A DNA stretch of 64,000 bases from Anaerolineaceae bacterium (lineage in GTDB: Bacteria; Chloroflexota; Anaerolineae; Anaerolineales; Anaerolineaceae), in the NCBI GenBank assembly GCA_016841445.1, contig JAENZD010000001.1, positions 1,550,001 through 1,614,000 on the forward strand. Direction: 5' to 3'. Every line of letters starts with the position of its first letter. Within the stretch, counting starts at the first letter, position 1. Position numbers and translations under genes: made by a program. Of this stretch, positions 54,401 through 61,258 are shown piece after piece. The notes under the pieces were generated by a model. It worked only from the letters and a program-made list of their open reading frames with translations, did no database searches and was not told where the DNA came from.

Positions 54401-55876
54401 AATGGCATAAGTATTGTTCCAACCAATCAATGAGACGGAAATTTCCGCAGGGACATCGCCTGGATCAAGCGCACCGGTGAAAGGGTCTATTAATGTGAAT
54501 GTGTGGTTCCAACTTGAGTTATAGGTCGGTGCAAAAACGTAATCCCACCACCAGCGTTCCTCATCATCGTCAAAAGGCATGGATGACCGGTAAGAGTTGT
54601 TCTCCTCCATGTGAAGTTGGGCAAAATAATACGCTGGGGTAGATGCGGTTCCAGGTGTACCATCCCTGGTTCCAACCCGAGCGCCCTGAACAACGCCTGC
54701 CTGTTCATACGTCAACCAATAAATATTATCTTCTGTATATTTGGATTTGATCCCTTCACCAAAAAACAGGATAGTGTCCCCGGGGTCAAAAGATCCATCT
54801 CCCTCGCCAACCACCTCAATTCCGATTTCATTTCCCAGGTAAAACATCTGAAATGTACGCGGGTCAAGGGTGTCCACAGGGATTCCCAACGCCCCTTCTG
54901 AAAGTTCAGCATAGGTGATTTTGTAAAAACCATCTTCTTTTACGGTGATGCGGTAGCCCGGATCCGGTGGCGCCCATGGGATCGGCGCACCTACAAAACT
55001 CTGGCTCAACCCTTCGGAATCTAACCGTTCAAACGCTGATTGGGTTAAGGATCTAAATGATTTGGCTGACTCATAATTTAATAGCGACCCAGCTAAGAGA
55101 TCCTCAAAAACAGGTGCATCCAGCGAAAATGTCTGCTGGGATTGAGTAAAACTCCCGGAAAATTCAACGCTGACCTGCATTGACTCGTAAATGATCAATT
55201 GGTTGTTTAAAGGATCATACTGAACAGGGTATGTAGAAACACCGACCACACGCTGCTGGCGTAAATAGCCATCACCTGTTATCTCTGCCATCACCCCGGG
55301 ATACAATGACTGCCCATAATAAACGTCTGAGTCTTCAATATACAACAATTTCGGTTCTTTATAAGAGGAATTTTCAAATAAATCTGTTGATGAGTTCCAA
55401 TCATCCATCTGGGTTGCAACAGGCAGAACAGGCACTTCCAAATGGATCATATGCTGCTTGCCAGGTATGACCTGCAATTCAACTTCAGCACCTAAAGGCA
55501 CACCAATCTGTTCGATTGCGATCGGTAGTTCCGGCATGCCCGGTGTTAATGACTCTGACCAACCTGTCAAGGAAGGTTTGATATACTGCTTGCCTTCAAC
55601 ATCCACAGATTCGAGGGTCAACTGTTCCCAGGGAAAACTGACTGTGAAAGAAAGACCTGAAGAATCCGCAGCCTGGAGCTCTGCAACCGACTCCATTTGT
55701 TCGCCTTCATTTTGGGTTTGAGCGAGCGGCAAATCAGAACCTGCAGAATTCTCCTTTGAATTGTTGGGAAACGCTTGAACAGCAGTTTCCAGTCCTGGAA
55801 TGCAATTCAGGAGGACTGTAAAAAGGAATAATATGGCGATAACGAATGATCTTGTTTCTGCGATTTTTGATTTCAT
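51404..55876 (-). CDS. Very large secreted C25 (gingipain-like) cysteine peptidase
   Basis: A 1490-residue protein. Signal peptide; an N-terminal propeptide-like region of about 300 residues; a C25-type catalytic region with 'YVVLVGDGHYDPKQYYGFGK', the His in 'NYMGHGGYTVWG' and the Cys in 'VMLEMTCYSGSF' (Cys codon 53117-53119). Three cadherin/Big-type repeats follow ('NDPPVAVDDAISTEINTPVS', 'NTPPIAVDDAYVTAKNQVLT'), then two GWNLV modules. Gingipains are exported by type IX secretion in Bacteroidota; here their C-terminal domain is replaced, so export and anchoring must differ. I chose ATG 55876, at the signal peptide, over a longer frame to 55945. Confidence 0.85.
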   Translation of the reverse strand: MKSKIAETRSFVIAILFLFTVLLNCIPGLETAVQAFPNNSKENSAGSDLPLAQTQNEGEQMESVAELQAADSSGLSFTVSFPWEQLTLESVDVEGKQYIKPSLTGWSESLTPGMPELPIAIEQIGVPLGAEVELQVIPGKQHMIHLEVPVLPVATQMDDWNSSTDLFENSSYKEPKLLYIEDSDVYYGQSLYPGVMAEITGDGYLRQQRVVGVSTYPVQYDPLNNQLIIYESMQVSVEFSGSFTQSQQTFSLDAPVFEDLLAGSLLNYESAKSFRSLTQSAFERLDSEGLSQSFVGAPIPWAPPDPGYRITVKEDGFYKITYAELSEGALGIPVDTLDPRTFQMFYLGNEIGIEVVGEGDGSFDPGDTILFFGEGIKSKYTEDNIYWLTYEQAGVVQGARVGTRDGTPGTASTPAYYFAQLHMEENNSYRSSMPFDDDEERWWWDYVFAPTYNSSWNHTFTLIDPFTGALDPGDVPAEISVSLIGWNNTYAINPDHHARIFINSTAIGDMLFDGQEWSVSTLQIPQGVLQNGSNSVEVRSIADTGATSDWFLIDYIHLDYPNRYSANTNELDFAYEASGTWQFSVDGFSSDQVKVYDITDPAGVVSIANISTTPSGGDYYVNFQDTVSELTRYWALTDTTHLSVVEIKLDSTSDLFSASNGADFIVITHETFWTQSVALSSYRSDTMRTITIDVQDIYDEFNYGIVGAKPIHDFLSYAYNTWGTPAPSYVVLVGDGHYDPKQYYGFGKTSFIPPYLLPVDPWMGETAADNRYVTIVGGDTLPDMMIGRLAVNNATEANIIVNKIIDYETNPIPGDWQQQILAVADDPDYAGDFPGMSDNLLDSYISAPYTSEKVYYLVTHSTSTAANQAILSGINSGKLIVNYMGHGGYTVWGNPALFTASNVSGLTNGGKLPVMLEMTCYSGSFHNPDIDAIAEVAPRASGKGTIANWASTGEGVASGHVYLDGGFFEAFFQDGLVALGDATMRGKFELWSTGGALDLLDTYILFGDPALEIVRPDGTNSPPAITEGSSVSVTMSEDGSPIPFSLTLNATDPDGDTITWSVSSQAQHGSATASGTGTSKVIGYSPAANYNGSDSFIIRVSDGSYTDEITVNVTLQAVNDPPVAVDDAISTEINTPVSRTANDLMFNDTDVDNTSAELSITGVSNPINGTVVMNSGTVTFTPTTDFTGMAGYDYTLSDGALTATGHVTVTVNFINTPPIAVDDAYVTAKNQVLTVSAPGVLGNDHDPNGTPITTYLVTNPDKGTLSLGENGAFIYTPKNNFVGTTSFTYMAYDGVNYSNEATVNITVLASVPQVSIPLYTGWNLVSFNLQPSSTAISDVLSSIEGNYTLVNAWDATTETWLLYDPAAPSYVSDLNALDHTMGFWVFMSAPDTFVVSGMPPTTTNINLRTGWNLVGYPSMDPVTLPGALSDNGVTDYSMVMAFHANETEPWKTYDPVAPSYANNLIEITPNWGYWINVSSDSTWTIAYDQP

Positions 55877-55979
55877 ATCTTTATTTCTGATCGTTCCACT
55901 AATTAATATTAATAAGACATCGAACAAAACATCACTTGGGCACACTTTGAATTAATCGGTTGCGATGAACTCAATCAAA

Positions 55980-55997
55980 CGATATTATATAACATCG
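55980..55997 (-). promoter_or_regulatory. Quasi-palindromic -10 region upstream of the C25 peptidase
   Basis: CGATATTATATAACATCG is an 18-base near-palindrome containing TATAAT on the minus strand (55984-55989), about 105 bases before the start. No strong -35 box was found, so activator dependence is possible. Confidence 0.4.
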
Positions 55998-56053
55998 AAT
56001 TCTCAAAGCAGGATATTATACCAAAAACACAGTCCTTTAATACACATTACTGA

Positions 56054-56986
56054 TCATGCCCTGATGATCAGCGGCCAGGGGTCAGAACCAATTTGATAGC
56101 TAAGTACAAAGCCTGGCACTTGTTTTGAAAGTTTCTCCAAACGATCAAGGATACCTGGCATCAAATCCTGGCGATAAAATGGAACAAATGCTGTTTGGAG
56201 TATTCGGGTTACGCTTTCAATGGGTTTTATCAAAGACACACCTTGCTTATCATCTCGATCCAGGAAAAACAATTTTTCCAGCGGTACGCCTTGGGGCGAG
56301 CACATCACAGGGTCCTCGTGCCACGGTGTTCCAAAAATCCAGAAACGACCATTCAGATAGCGAAGGATGACCTGGTCCTCACCTAAAACGGTGACTGCAT
56401 GATTTCGTAGCAATAATGATGCCAAAGTTGACTTTCCTGCGCCAGCTTTTCCAGCAAAGACATAGCCGTGACCATCGACGTTCACACCACTGGCATGTAA
56501 AATAACATCCCCCGATCGAGCCAGCCAATTAACAAACAACTTCATGTCCATGTTCAGCAAGGGATAGAAACCCGAATTTTCCCACTCAGAAAAATCCCCA
56601 ATGACCTCTCCGTGTGAAAAATCACCGTTGATGATCATCCGCCGTTTAGGTGGGATTTGCAGAGTATCCAGAATAAAATTCCCATGTCCGTCAAATTTAG
56701 CAGTCCAATTATCGGTTTGAAAAATCAGGTCGAGTCCTTCAGATTTGGGTTGGATTGAAAGGTTTTCATTCTTAACCTTTAGCGCCAACTGATCTCCTTC
56801 CCCTGATAAATTATTATCATTCTGATTAAACAATAAAAAAGCCTGTGGATTAGCCACAGGCTTGAGGAATTTCTCATAGCAGTTTGGTGTAATAATTTTT
56901 AAATTAGCACCTTTTGCATCAAGTTTCAATCCTAGCCCAGCGATTCCAAGAAATATTTGGTTAATTTCCTTCTCACCTACAATCAC
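56054..56986 (-). CDS. HPr-kinase-like protein of the peptide cassette
   Basis: A 310-residue protein with the Walker A GKAGAGKST (residues 179-187) in an HprK-type context: 'LHASGVNVDGHGYVFAGKAG' and 'VLGEDQVILRYLNGRFWIFG', 'TPWHED'. The N-terminal 150 residues are unlike HprK and may bind the peptide. In lasso-peptide clusters such kinases phosphorylate the peptide tail; in other radical SAM cassettes their role is unknown. The start is GTG with GGAGA upstream. Inside the gene (residues 42-50) lies a terminator-like hairpin. It follows the precursor-peptide gene by 114 bases. Confidence 0.8.
   Translation of the reverse strand: MIVGEKEINQIFLGIAGLGLKLDAKGANLKIITPNCYEKFLKPVANPQAFLLFNQNDNNLSGEGDQLALKVKNENLSIQPKSEGLDLIFQTDNWTAKFDGHGNFILDTLQIPPKRRMIINGDFSHGEVIGDFSEWENSGFYPLLNMDMKLFVNWLARSGDVILHASGVNVDGHGYVFAGKAGAGKSTLASLLLRNHAVTVLGEDQVILRYLNGRFWIFGTPWHEDPVMCSPQGVPLEKLFFLDRDDKQGVSLIKPIESVTRILQTAFVPFYRQDLMPGILDRLEKLSKQVPGFVLSYQIGSDPWPLIIRA
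56835..56863 (-). terminator. Intragenic terminator-like hairpin near the 5' end of the HprK-like gene
   Basis: AAGCCTGTGG and CCACAGGCTT form a perfect 10-base stem with a 5-base loop; on the coding (minus) strand the stem is followed directly by TTTTATTG. It lies 123-147 bases into the gene. Confidence 0.6.
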
Positions 56987-57064
56987 AAATTAAGATCTCC
57001 AATATAGATTTTAATTTTTCATAGCTATACAATTCCAAATTGTCCTCACCACAAACTAGGTTGG

Positions 57065-57122
57065 GGATCCAAACCTGCAGATCAACGATGGGTGAAGCAA
57101 TTAATCCCTGCAGTTTGGATCC
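57065..57122 (-). other. Long hairpin over the 3' end of the precursor-peptide gene
   Basis: GGATCCAAACCTGCAG (57065-57080) and CTGCAGTTTGGATCC (57108-57122) pair over 15 bases with one bulge; the loop of 27 bases holds the stop codon. No T-run follows, so it looks like an mRNA-stabilising or processing structure rather than a terminator. Confidence 0.6.
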
Positions 57123-57259
57123 AAATAACATGGTACGGGAGAACCAACGGATCTCGGCGTGGCATCATAGCTGGTATGGCAAGTCGCAAGCACAGCGTTC
57201 TTGATCTCTAATCGAACCCTTTTGACAACTGGTGCTTCATAGGTTTTATTGTTCTTCAT
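57101..57259 (-). CDS. Putative RiPP precursor peptide (52 residues, Cys-containing)
   Basis: Translated by hand between the radical SAM and HprK-like genes. It begins MKNNKTYEAPVVKRVRLEIK and continues NAVLATCHTSYDATPRSVGS then PVPCYLDPNCRD before TAA. The ATG has an excellent GTGAGGAG site 8 bases upstream. The first part is basic with YxxPxxxxxxL, the kind of motif that PqqD-like domains bind in leader peptides. The second part (from about residue 26) holds all three Cys (27, 44, 50) plus Pro/Ser/Thr, as in a modified core. It lies 11 bases after the radical SAM gene. The boundaries of leader and core, and any cross-links, are inferred. Confidence 0.75.
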   Translation of the reverse strand: MKNNKTYEAPVVKRVRLEIKNAVLATCHTSYDATPRSVGSPVPCYLDPNCRD

Positions 57260-57270
57260 AATACATCTCC

Positions 57271-58356
57271 TCACAAAATCTCATATTGCTTCTCGTAATT
57301 GTCAGCAAACGTATGCGCTAAATTACAAATAAATTCAAACGGGGTCTCATTACTGTTATGCACAAGCTGAGACCACCCCGGGCATTGTTCACAATAACCT
57401 TTGATTGTACAAGTATAACATGCATTGACTTCCGTGCGTTTAAGTTTGCGTAATAGACCAATTTGGTCCCAAGCATCCTTGAATCCATATTCCAGGACAT
57501 CAAACGCAGTCCGTCTTGCCATCATACAAATACTTAACTTCCCTGCACTATTGATATGAAAGGAAGTTAATCCTGCCCCGCAGCGATAAACAAAATCATT
57601 CCTTGAAGTTCTTCCCCTAGCCATTTCTGCCAGTCTCATTCTTTCATCTCGCCGCTCAGGTTCCTCTTCATCAAGGCCAATTAAATCCTTGATTGGAATC
57701 TGGTAATCCAATGGTGATAGATCGCCATCTAATCTAGGCCAAAGTATACCATCATATCGATATTTTAATCCAAGTCCTTCAGTAAAAGAGCGCATCGCAT
57801 CCAACTCTTGATAATTCTCGATGTTCAGCGTGGTTTTTAGGTACATCGGGATGTTTCGTTCCAAAAGCAGCTCAATCCCTTTCCTAAGCCTGGCATAGGA
57901 GCCGGGTAATTGGGTTACCCGTTCATATGATTCCTGGGTGCCACCGTGGAGGGAAATTTCCACGGATAAAGGACGCCATTCTGCAAATAAATCGGCAATC
58001 TCAGGTGTCAGCAGTGTCCCATTTGTAAAAACCGTGACGATGATCCCGCGTTGGATCGCATGCCGGTAAATTTCCGAAAAATCCGGGCGCAGCAGCACCT
58101 CACCACCTGTCAGGTTCAGGAACAAGGTCCCTGCATCGGCAACCTGGTCCAGGATTTCTATCACCTGGGCTTTGGTTATCTCTTTTTCCCGGGCGTTTTG
58201 GCTTCCTGCTGGCTGGTTGATATAGCAATGTACACAGTCCAGGTTGCAACGGTCAGTAAGCTCAAATGAACCGCTGAATGGATGGCGCGATTCTTTCCGT
58301 GAGATTAAAACATCCCACTGGGAAAGATCGATCTCAGGGAGACCCGGACACGTCAT
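57271..58356 (-). CDS. Radical SAM/SPASM peptide-modifying enzyme
   Basis: A 361-residue enzyme. The radical SAM motif CNLDCVHC (Cys37, 41, 44) lies in 'FELTDRCNLDCVHCYINQPA'; the C-terminal third has SPASM-like auxiliary cluster Cys residues in 'YRCGAGLTSFHINSAGKLSI', 'CMMARR' and 'CYTCTIKGYCEQC'. SPASM enzymes act on peptides or proteins (sactionine, ranthipeptide, PQQ, mycofactocin types). The neighbours, a PqqD-like protein 3 bases upstream and a Cys-rich small peptide 11 bases downstream, point to a peptide substrate. GAGAGG precedes the ATG. Cytosolic. Confidence 0.9.
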   Translation of the reverse strand: MTCPGLPEIDLSQWDVLISRKESRHPFSGSFELTDRCNLDCVHCYINQPAGSQNAREKEITKAQVIEILDQVADAGTLFLNLTGGEVLLRPDFSEIYRHAIQRGIIVTVFTNGTLLTPEIADLFAEWRPLSVEISLHGGTQESYERVTQLPGSYARLRKGIELLLERNIPMYLKTTLNIENYQELDAMRSFTEGLGLKYRYDGILWPRLDGDLSPLDYQIPIKDLIGLDEEEPERRDERMRLAEMARGRTSRNDFVYRCGAGLTSFHINSAGKLSICMMARRTAFDVLEYGFKDAWDQIGLLRKLKRTEVNACYTCTIKGYCEQCPGWSQLVHNSNETPFEFICNLAHTFADNYEKQYEIL

Positions 58357-58359
58357 TGA

Positions 58360-58647
58360 TCAAACCTCTCTAAGTGCGCCAATAGATGTCATTTCATCCA
58401 GGAAGCGTTCAATATCTTTCGCCAGAATTTCGGGATCCACATCATATTCCTTGAAAATCGTCACCTGAAGGTCTGTTTGCGTGGCTGGTTTCGCCAATCG
58501 CTCCCAGATATCTGCCCCAACGCTGTTTAAAGTATAAATACTTTCCATATTGGCAACATCCTGACGGATCGGAACCAGGACAGATTCATCCACAATTTTG
58601 CGGTAGATAAAATCCGGATTCCGTTGATAATGTATCTCTTTTTTCAT
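58360..58647 (-). CDS. PqqD-like RiPP recognition protein
   Basis: A 95-residue protein of the PqqD family. The winged-helix pattern is 'YTLNSVGADIWERLAKPATQ' followed by 'VTIFKEYDVDPEILAKDIER' and 'FLDEMTSIGAL'. PqqD-like domains (RREs) hold the leader of a precursor peptide and present it to the radical SAM enzyme. Its gene precedes the radical SAM gene by 3 bases, and GAGGAA lies ahead of the ATG. No fusion to a larger enzyme. Confidence 0.9.
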   Translation of the reverse strand: MKKEIHYQRNPDFIYRKIVDESVLVPIRQDVANMESIYTLNSVGADIWERLAKPATQTDLQVTIFKEYDVDPEILAKDIERFLDEMTSIGALREV

Positions 58648-58659
58648 TTAGCCAGTTCC

Positions 58660-59163
58660 TCAGGTCAGAAATTTTCTGAAAACCGGAATCTTTTTAACCA
58701 ATCGAACGAACAGAGCTGAGAAGCCGTTCCGGCTAAAGTTTGATTTGGATCGCATTACAGCAAACCGGTTTAAGATCTTGACACTCAACAAGTCCATCTC
58801 AAAGCGATTTCTATCACGTTCAACCACTGACAAGCGCCCGAGAATCTTTTCTCGTGGAATCCAGCCATCGGGTTGTGCTGCCTGGTCTCCCTGTATCTTG
58901 TACTGCATTCCGTTTGCGGTATTTCTCCTGCGGATCACTCGATGGACAACCACATCTCCGGTCTGGGAATTGAATAGCACCACATCACCAACTCGGATCT
59001 TTCCATCTTGAAAAGGTTCTAACAGGAGGATATCGTCGTTCCGAACCAGGGGATACATACTGGTGCCCTGCGCCCGGAAGCGCAGGGACTTACCCTGTTG
59101 CAGCAATTCTTGGCTCAGTGCAGCAAAGGCATCTGAGGTGCAAGAAAGGCTGGTTTTTTTCAT
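58660..59163 (-). CDS. ER/archaeal-type signal peptidase I (S26B, SipW-like)
   Basis: A 167-residue peptidase-like protein. The nucleophile Ser35 is in 'GTSMYPLVRNDD' and the base is His74 in 'GDVVVHRVIRR', the Ser-His arrangement of ER and archaeal signal peptidases and SipW, not the Ser-Lys of bacterial LepB. The usual N-terminal membrane anchor is not seen; the C-terminus is weakly hydrophobic, so it may be cytosolic-facing or use another anchor. Many PqqD/HprK peptide cassettes include this S24/S26-type protein; it may cut the peptide leader or the secreted protein encoded upstream. Start overlaps the previous stop (TAATG). Confidence 0.82.
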   Translation of the reverse strand: MKKTSLSCTSDAFAALSQELLQQGKSLRFRAQGTSMYPLVRNDDILLLEPFQDGKIRVGDVVLFNSQTGDVVVHRVIRRRNTANGMQYKIQGDQAAQPDGWIPREKILGRLSVVERDRNRFEMDLLSVKILNRFAVMRSKSNFSRNGFSALFVRLVKKIPVFRKFLT

Positions 59164-60848
59164 TATTTATATTTAAAAGGTGTTACCGTCACCTCAATCG
59201 GGCCAGCTAAAATCTCATTGCCGGAGGTACTCACACCCTCAAGCCAGTAGAAATAGGTGTGATTGGGCAGCAAGCCACGCTTGGGGCCCAGATCCATGAA
59301 TTCATAATCTCCAAGGGGACTAAACCCGACAACCTCATCGTTGACCTTAATTCGTGGTCCGTCTTCAGAAGTTGCACGCCAGAGATTATATCCTTCGATG
59401 CCTGTTTGATCTATTGCGGTCCACTCGAGCTGTGCAGATTTGAATTTCGGGATTGCTGTGAACCCGTCAATTTGAACTGAAGTTGGATAAATGATATCCT
59501 TGGGTTCTTCATCCCAGTTATCTGCCAGATCCAAATCGCCGCTTACCGTGGTCAAATCAACCCGGTTCATCACATCATAACCGGTTGGTGAAAGGTAAGT
59601 TGGGAGGCATTCAGTGGCAACAGACGTTGCGGGCAGTACTTCATGAATACCTTCACATACCGAGCCAATGGGTACACCAGACACTGCCTTTACAAGATAT
59701 GTAATCGTAATGGTATCCAATTCAGCCATCTGAAGCAGATCACACGTTATTGTCCCACCAAGTCCATCCGTATCGTCATCAACCCAGGTACATGTCCGAA
59801 GACCGCCCAGGTCATCGGAGAGGGTAAGTGAGTCCATATACATAACCCATGGATCCAGTGTATCTACAACAACGACCTCATTGGCAACGTAATCGATTAA
59901 ACTGTCACCTTCAGTCGCTGCTGTTACAACAATGGTGTTCATCCACGTTGGCGTATACAAACCATCCACATATTTATACAGCGGCATGCGTACATCGTTA
60001 TCATACTTGTACACGTTCAAGTTAACCGGTGCTGGTTGAAAATCGCCCGCGCTTGTGATGGGGTTGGTTTGATTGCCGGTGCTGATCGTATCCGGAACGC
60101 CTGGAGGCGCAGGATTCGTATATGCTTCCTCTAAAGCAACCTGGATGTTACCTGTCACTTTAGGATTGCCGTCAGTTGGTGCACAATCCAAAACCGTCCA
60201 GACTTCCAACACAACCTCATCGCCATTATCGAGTCCGTCAACCTGGAAGATTGCTTCAAATGCTACATCATCACCTGGAGCGGGACTTGGATCTCCACCA
60301 CTGTCGACCCAATATTCATCCAATAATGTGGCCGTCGCATCGGTGCCCGTTACTTCAATTGTTGCAGGGTCCGTGTAATCAACAAACGCAGAATAGATCA
60401 TGACGTCTTTATTGAAGCCAAATTCAGAACCGCTGGTTGTCTCGGTCCCCCAGGAAGCTCGCATAACGATCGAACCATTCTCCGGGGTGGTGACGCCATT
60501 CACCGTGATATAGAAGAAATATGGCACGATCTGGCACCTCGCCATATCGGAAGGTTGTAGGGATGGGTCACCCTGGTAGTCGGCATCATTGTCCATGCCA
60601 ACGGCATTCCCATTTGCACGTCCAACCAAAACTGGCGGAACGGTATTGGTTATACCTCCCGTACCCGGATAAGGAATATCGGGGATATAGTCATCCGTGT
60701 CACCAGCTCTAAATACAATGGAGTATGATCCGGCAACGGCTTGAACGTCCTTCACCTTCCCTACTAAACCGAATACCAGACTTAATAATAAAATACTAAT
60801 AAGCAGACCAAAAAACATGGCCCATTTCTTACCAATCTTTTCAAACAT
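59163..60848 (-). CDS. Large secreted protein preceding the signal peptidase gene
   Basis: A 561-residue protein. An N-terminal membrane segment/signal (about 10-35) with a cleavage-like 'VQAVAGS' is followed by beta-rich, Asp/Thr-rich domains and a C-terminal fibronectin-III-like module ('IDGFTAIPKFKSAQLEWTAI', 'YNLWRATSEDGP', 'NHTYFYWLEGVSTSG'). The middle has 'DTLDPWVMYMDSLTLSDDLGG', which resembles DUF11-like repeats. It is a probable cell-surface protein and a candidate substrate of the SipW-like peptidase next to it. The ATG at 60848 has AGGAGG; the GTG just before it is less likely. Codon stop overlaps the next start by 1 base. Confidence 0.78.
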   Translation of the reverse strand: MFEKIGKKWAMFFGLLISILLLSLVFGLVGKVKDVQAVAGSYSIVFRAGDTDDYIPDIPYPGTGGITNTVPPVLVGRANGNAVGMDNDADYQGDPSLQPSDMARCQIVPYFFYITVNGVTTPENGSIVMRASWGTETTSGSEFGFNKDVMIYSAFVDYTDPATIEVTGTDATATLLDEYWVDSGGDPSPAPGDDVAFEAIFQVDGLDNGDEVVLEVWTVLDCAPTDGNPKVTGNIQVALEEAYTNPAPPGVPDTISTGNQTNPITSAGDFQPAPVNLNVYKYDNDVRMPLYKYVDGLYTPTWMNTIVVTAATEGDSLIDYVANEVVVVDTLDPWVMYMDSLTLSDDLGGLRTCTWVDDDTDGLGGTITCDLLQMAELDTITITYLVKAVSGVPIGSVCEGIHEVLPATSVATECLPTYLSPTGYDVMNRVDLTTVSGDLDLADNWDEEPKDIIYPTSVQIDGFTAIPKFKSAQLEWTAIDQTGIEGYNLWRATSEDGPRIKVNDEVVGFSPLGDYEFMDLGPKRGLLPNHTYFYWLEGVSTSGNEILAGPIEVTVTPFKYK

Positions 60849-61258
60849 CACTTCCTCCTTTTGCCCAATGGAAAACGACCGAAATTCCCGTAAAATTCTA
60901 CTGACTCCGCAAGTTAATTAAATTTAATATTTGGGTAAGAAATTTTACTTAATTCTATTTTAGCTGTTTTTTTTCTAATGTCAAATTTAAATTCAAACAA
61001 AATCGTACATTAATTGGATTTTTAAGTTTCTTATAAAGCAAGCACCATACAAGAAACAGAAAAAAATACCACCCAACCTTCACAAACCCCTAATTTTATT
61101 TTGATAACTCCTGGTTGGCTGTCCTGCTTGTGAAAATTCACTGCAATTCAAAGTTATCCTTACCTTCAGATCCAGGTTAGCACATAGGTCAGAAAAGTTA
61201 ACTCAATATCCTCCAAGAATCCATGTTCTATGGCATCAAGGAAAATATCAACAGTAAT
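60849..61258. other. AT-rich intergenic region between nucleotide-sugar genes and the peptide cassette
   Basis: About 410 bases, AT-rich. It should hold the promoter of the secreted-protein/RiPP cassette (several TAGAAT/TAAAAT-like -10 boxes on the minus strand), but no single promoter stands out. No peptide-coding frame of more than 15 residues was found on the minus strand. Confidence 0.5.
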
